From the NCBI GenBank assembly GCA_900548815.1, contig URLR01000049.1, positions 1 to 14,881 on the forward strand: a stretch of DNA of 14,881 nt. Direction: 5' to 3'. The notes under the pieces were generated by a model. That model worked only from the letters and a program-made list of their open reading frames with translations. It was not told the DNA's origin and searched no databases. This document shows positions 14,099 through 14,881 of the stretch, piece after piece. Made by a program: the position numbers and the translations under genes. Origin of the DNA: an uncultured Collinsella sp. Its GTDB lineage: Bacteria > Actinomycetota > Coriobacteriia > Coriobacteriales > Coriobacteriaceae. Each line of letters opens with the position of its first letter. Position 1 is the first letter of the stretch.

Positions 14099-14686
14099 AT
14101 GAGCGATTATGCAGACCAAACGGTTGCCGTGCTGGCGGTCCAAGGCGCTTTTGCCGAGCACGAGGCAAGACTATTCGAACTTGGCGCACACTGTATTGAG
14201 CTGAGGCAGGCGGCTGATTTGAAGCAGGACTTTGACCGTCTGGTACTTCCCGGCGGCGAGTCTACCGTTCAAGGGAAGCTGCTTGATGAGTTGGGCATGC
14301 TCGAGGAGCTTCGTGCCCGTATCGCTGAAGGTATGCCCGTCCTGGGCACCTGCGCCGGCCTGATTCTACTGGCTCACGACCTTGCCGCCCATGACGATAA
14401 GGGCACGCCGCGTCTGGAAACCATGGATGTACTTGTCGAGCGCAATGCCTACGGCAGGCAGCTCGGCAGCTTTCGAACCAAGGGGCAAATAGCCGGCATC
14501 GACGGTGAAGTGCCGCTGACGTTTATCCGCGCGCCCCGCATCGTCAAGGTCCACGGCGACGCCAAGGCCTTAGCGAAAGTCGACGGTCGTATTGTCGCCG
14601 CCCGTCAGGGCAACCAGCTCGGCGTAACCTTCCACCCCGAGCTCGACGACGATACCCGCCTCCACGAACTGTTCCTACAAATGTAG
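14099..14686 (+). CDS. pdxT: Pyridoxal 5'-phosphate synthase glutaminase subunit PdxT
   Basis: A 195-residue class I glutamine amidotransferase that releases ammonia from glutamine for PdxS. The triad is C85 in LGTCAGLILLA, H179 and E181 in VTFHPEL. The oxyanion/glutamine site PGGEST is at 51-56 and the N-terminal VLAVQGAFAEH is typical of the subunit. ATG 14099 has AAAGGA seven to eight bases upstream. It is the second gene of the pdxST operon. No clear T-tract terminator follows; instead a long palindrome begins 24 bases after the stop. Confidence 0.98.
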   Translation: MSDYADQTVAVLAVQGAFAEHEARLFELGAHCIELRQAADLKQDFDRLVLPGGESTVQGKLLDELGMLEELRARIAEGMPVLGTCAGLILLAHDLAAHDDKGTPRLETMDVLVERNAYGRQLGSFRTKGQIAGIDGEVPLTFIRAPRIVKVHGDAKALAKVDGRIVAARQGNQLGVTFHPELDDDTRLHELFLQM

Positions 14687-14710
14687 GCATCGAAATCAAC
14701 AAACGAAACG

Positions 14711-14772
14711 AGAGTGGATGATCTCCCACTTTGAGCTTGAATGCAGGCTCAAACCGGGAGATCATCCACTCT
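14711..14772. repeat. 62-bp near-perfect palindrome downstream of pdxT
   Basis: Outer arms AGAGTGGATGATCTCCC (14711-14727) and GGGAGATCATCCACTCT (14756-14772) are perfect over 17 bp. After a 2-base mismatch, inner arms TTTGAGC (14730-14736) and GCTCAAA (14747-14753) continue the stem around a 10-base loop. It may act as the 3' end or terminator hairpin of pdxST, but what follows is only TTGTTCT, so a mobile or REP-like intergenic palindrome is as likely. It is a single copy in this window. Confidence 0.75.
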
Positions 14773-14779
14773 TGTTCTA

Positions 14780-14812
14780 TGTAGTCGTTTAAGAACGTCC
14801 CCAATGACTACA
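14780..14812. repeat. REP-like inverted repeat with GGGGACGTTCTT core
   Basis: TGTAGTC (14780-14786) and GACTACA (14806-14812) are 7-bp arms around AACGTCCCC. Read on the minus strand, the TGGGGACGTTCTT at 14803-14791 resembles a second TGGGACACTCCTT at about 14825-14813, so the block looks like two imperfect tandem units. The GTAG end and GGGGAC core recall REP-type palindromes. From here to the window end (14813-14881) I see no gene that I can support. Confidence 0.5.
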
Positions 14813-14881
14813 AGGAGTGTCCCAAGCTGCCGGCAGAGACGATATGAGCAGGACATAAAAACATTGAGAGCCCCTGCTGCA

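Noticed and set aside
14544..14804. 86-codon minus-strand frame at the window end
   Set aside because: It reads through both arms of the 62-bp palindrome and into pdxT antisense; no sign of coding.

Overview
The window looks like the start of a draft contig from a GC-rich Gram-positive of the class Coriobacteriia, most likely a Collinsella. This is inferred from the DUF3516-type helicase, the reverse rubrerythrin, the pdxR/pdxST locus, the codon bias (GC-rich third positions) and a nuclease-like protein of a type I associate with Coriobacteriia. No rRNA or tRNA gene is present to confirm it. The first 48 bases are not genomic: they are an Illumina Nextera i5 adapter left on the contig end.

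Layout, left to right. Bases 49-297 are the 3' end of a gene cut by the contig edge. Bases 353-475 hold the first of three copies of a 123-bp inverted-repeat element. Bases 597-3278 encode a large Ski2-like helicase, followed by a strong terminator. Bases 3359-6391 hold four minus-strand genes: a coiled-coil DUF2130 protein, a small metallophosphoesterase, a tiny acidic/basic protein and a HIRAN-domain protein. Bases 6515-9124 are a two-gene minus-strand operon of an iron-type alcohol dehydrogenase and an aldehyde dehydrogenase. Divergent from it lies a reverse rubrerythrin (9381-9941). Between them are two matching 16-bp operator-like sequences. Bases 10071-11613 are an accessory-looking block: a nuclease-like gene bracketed by copies 2 and 3 of the 123-bp element. 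Bases 11606-14686 are the vitamin B6 locus: a MocR/PdxR regulator divergent from pdxS and pdxT. The window ends in two further palindromic repeats.

How the genes work together. PdxS and PdxT form the deoxyxylulose-5-phosphate-independent PLP synthase, and the divergent MocR regulator, itself with a PLP-binding aminotransferase-like domain, should sense PLP and control them. The alcohol and aldehyde dehydrogenases would interconvert an alcohol, its aldehyde and the acid. The rubrerythrin protects an anaerobe against peroxide. The most unusual content is the repeat landscape. The 123-bp element occurs three times in the same orientation and at constant length. Its terminal repeat carries stop codons in all three inward frames, and it supplies the actual stop codons of two neighbouring genes. 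At least three other palindromic intergenic repeats, some REP-like, are also present.
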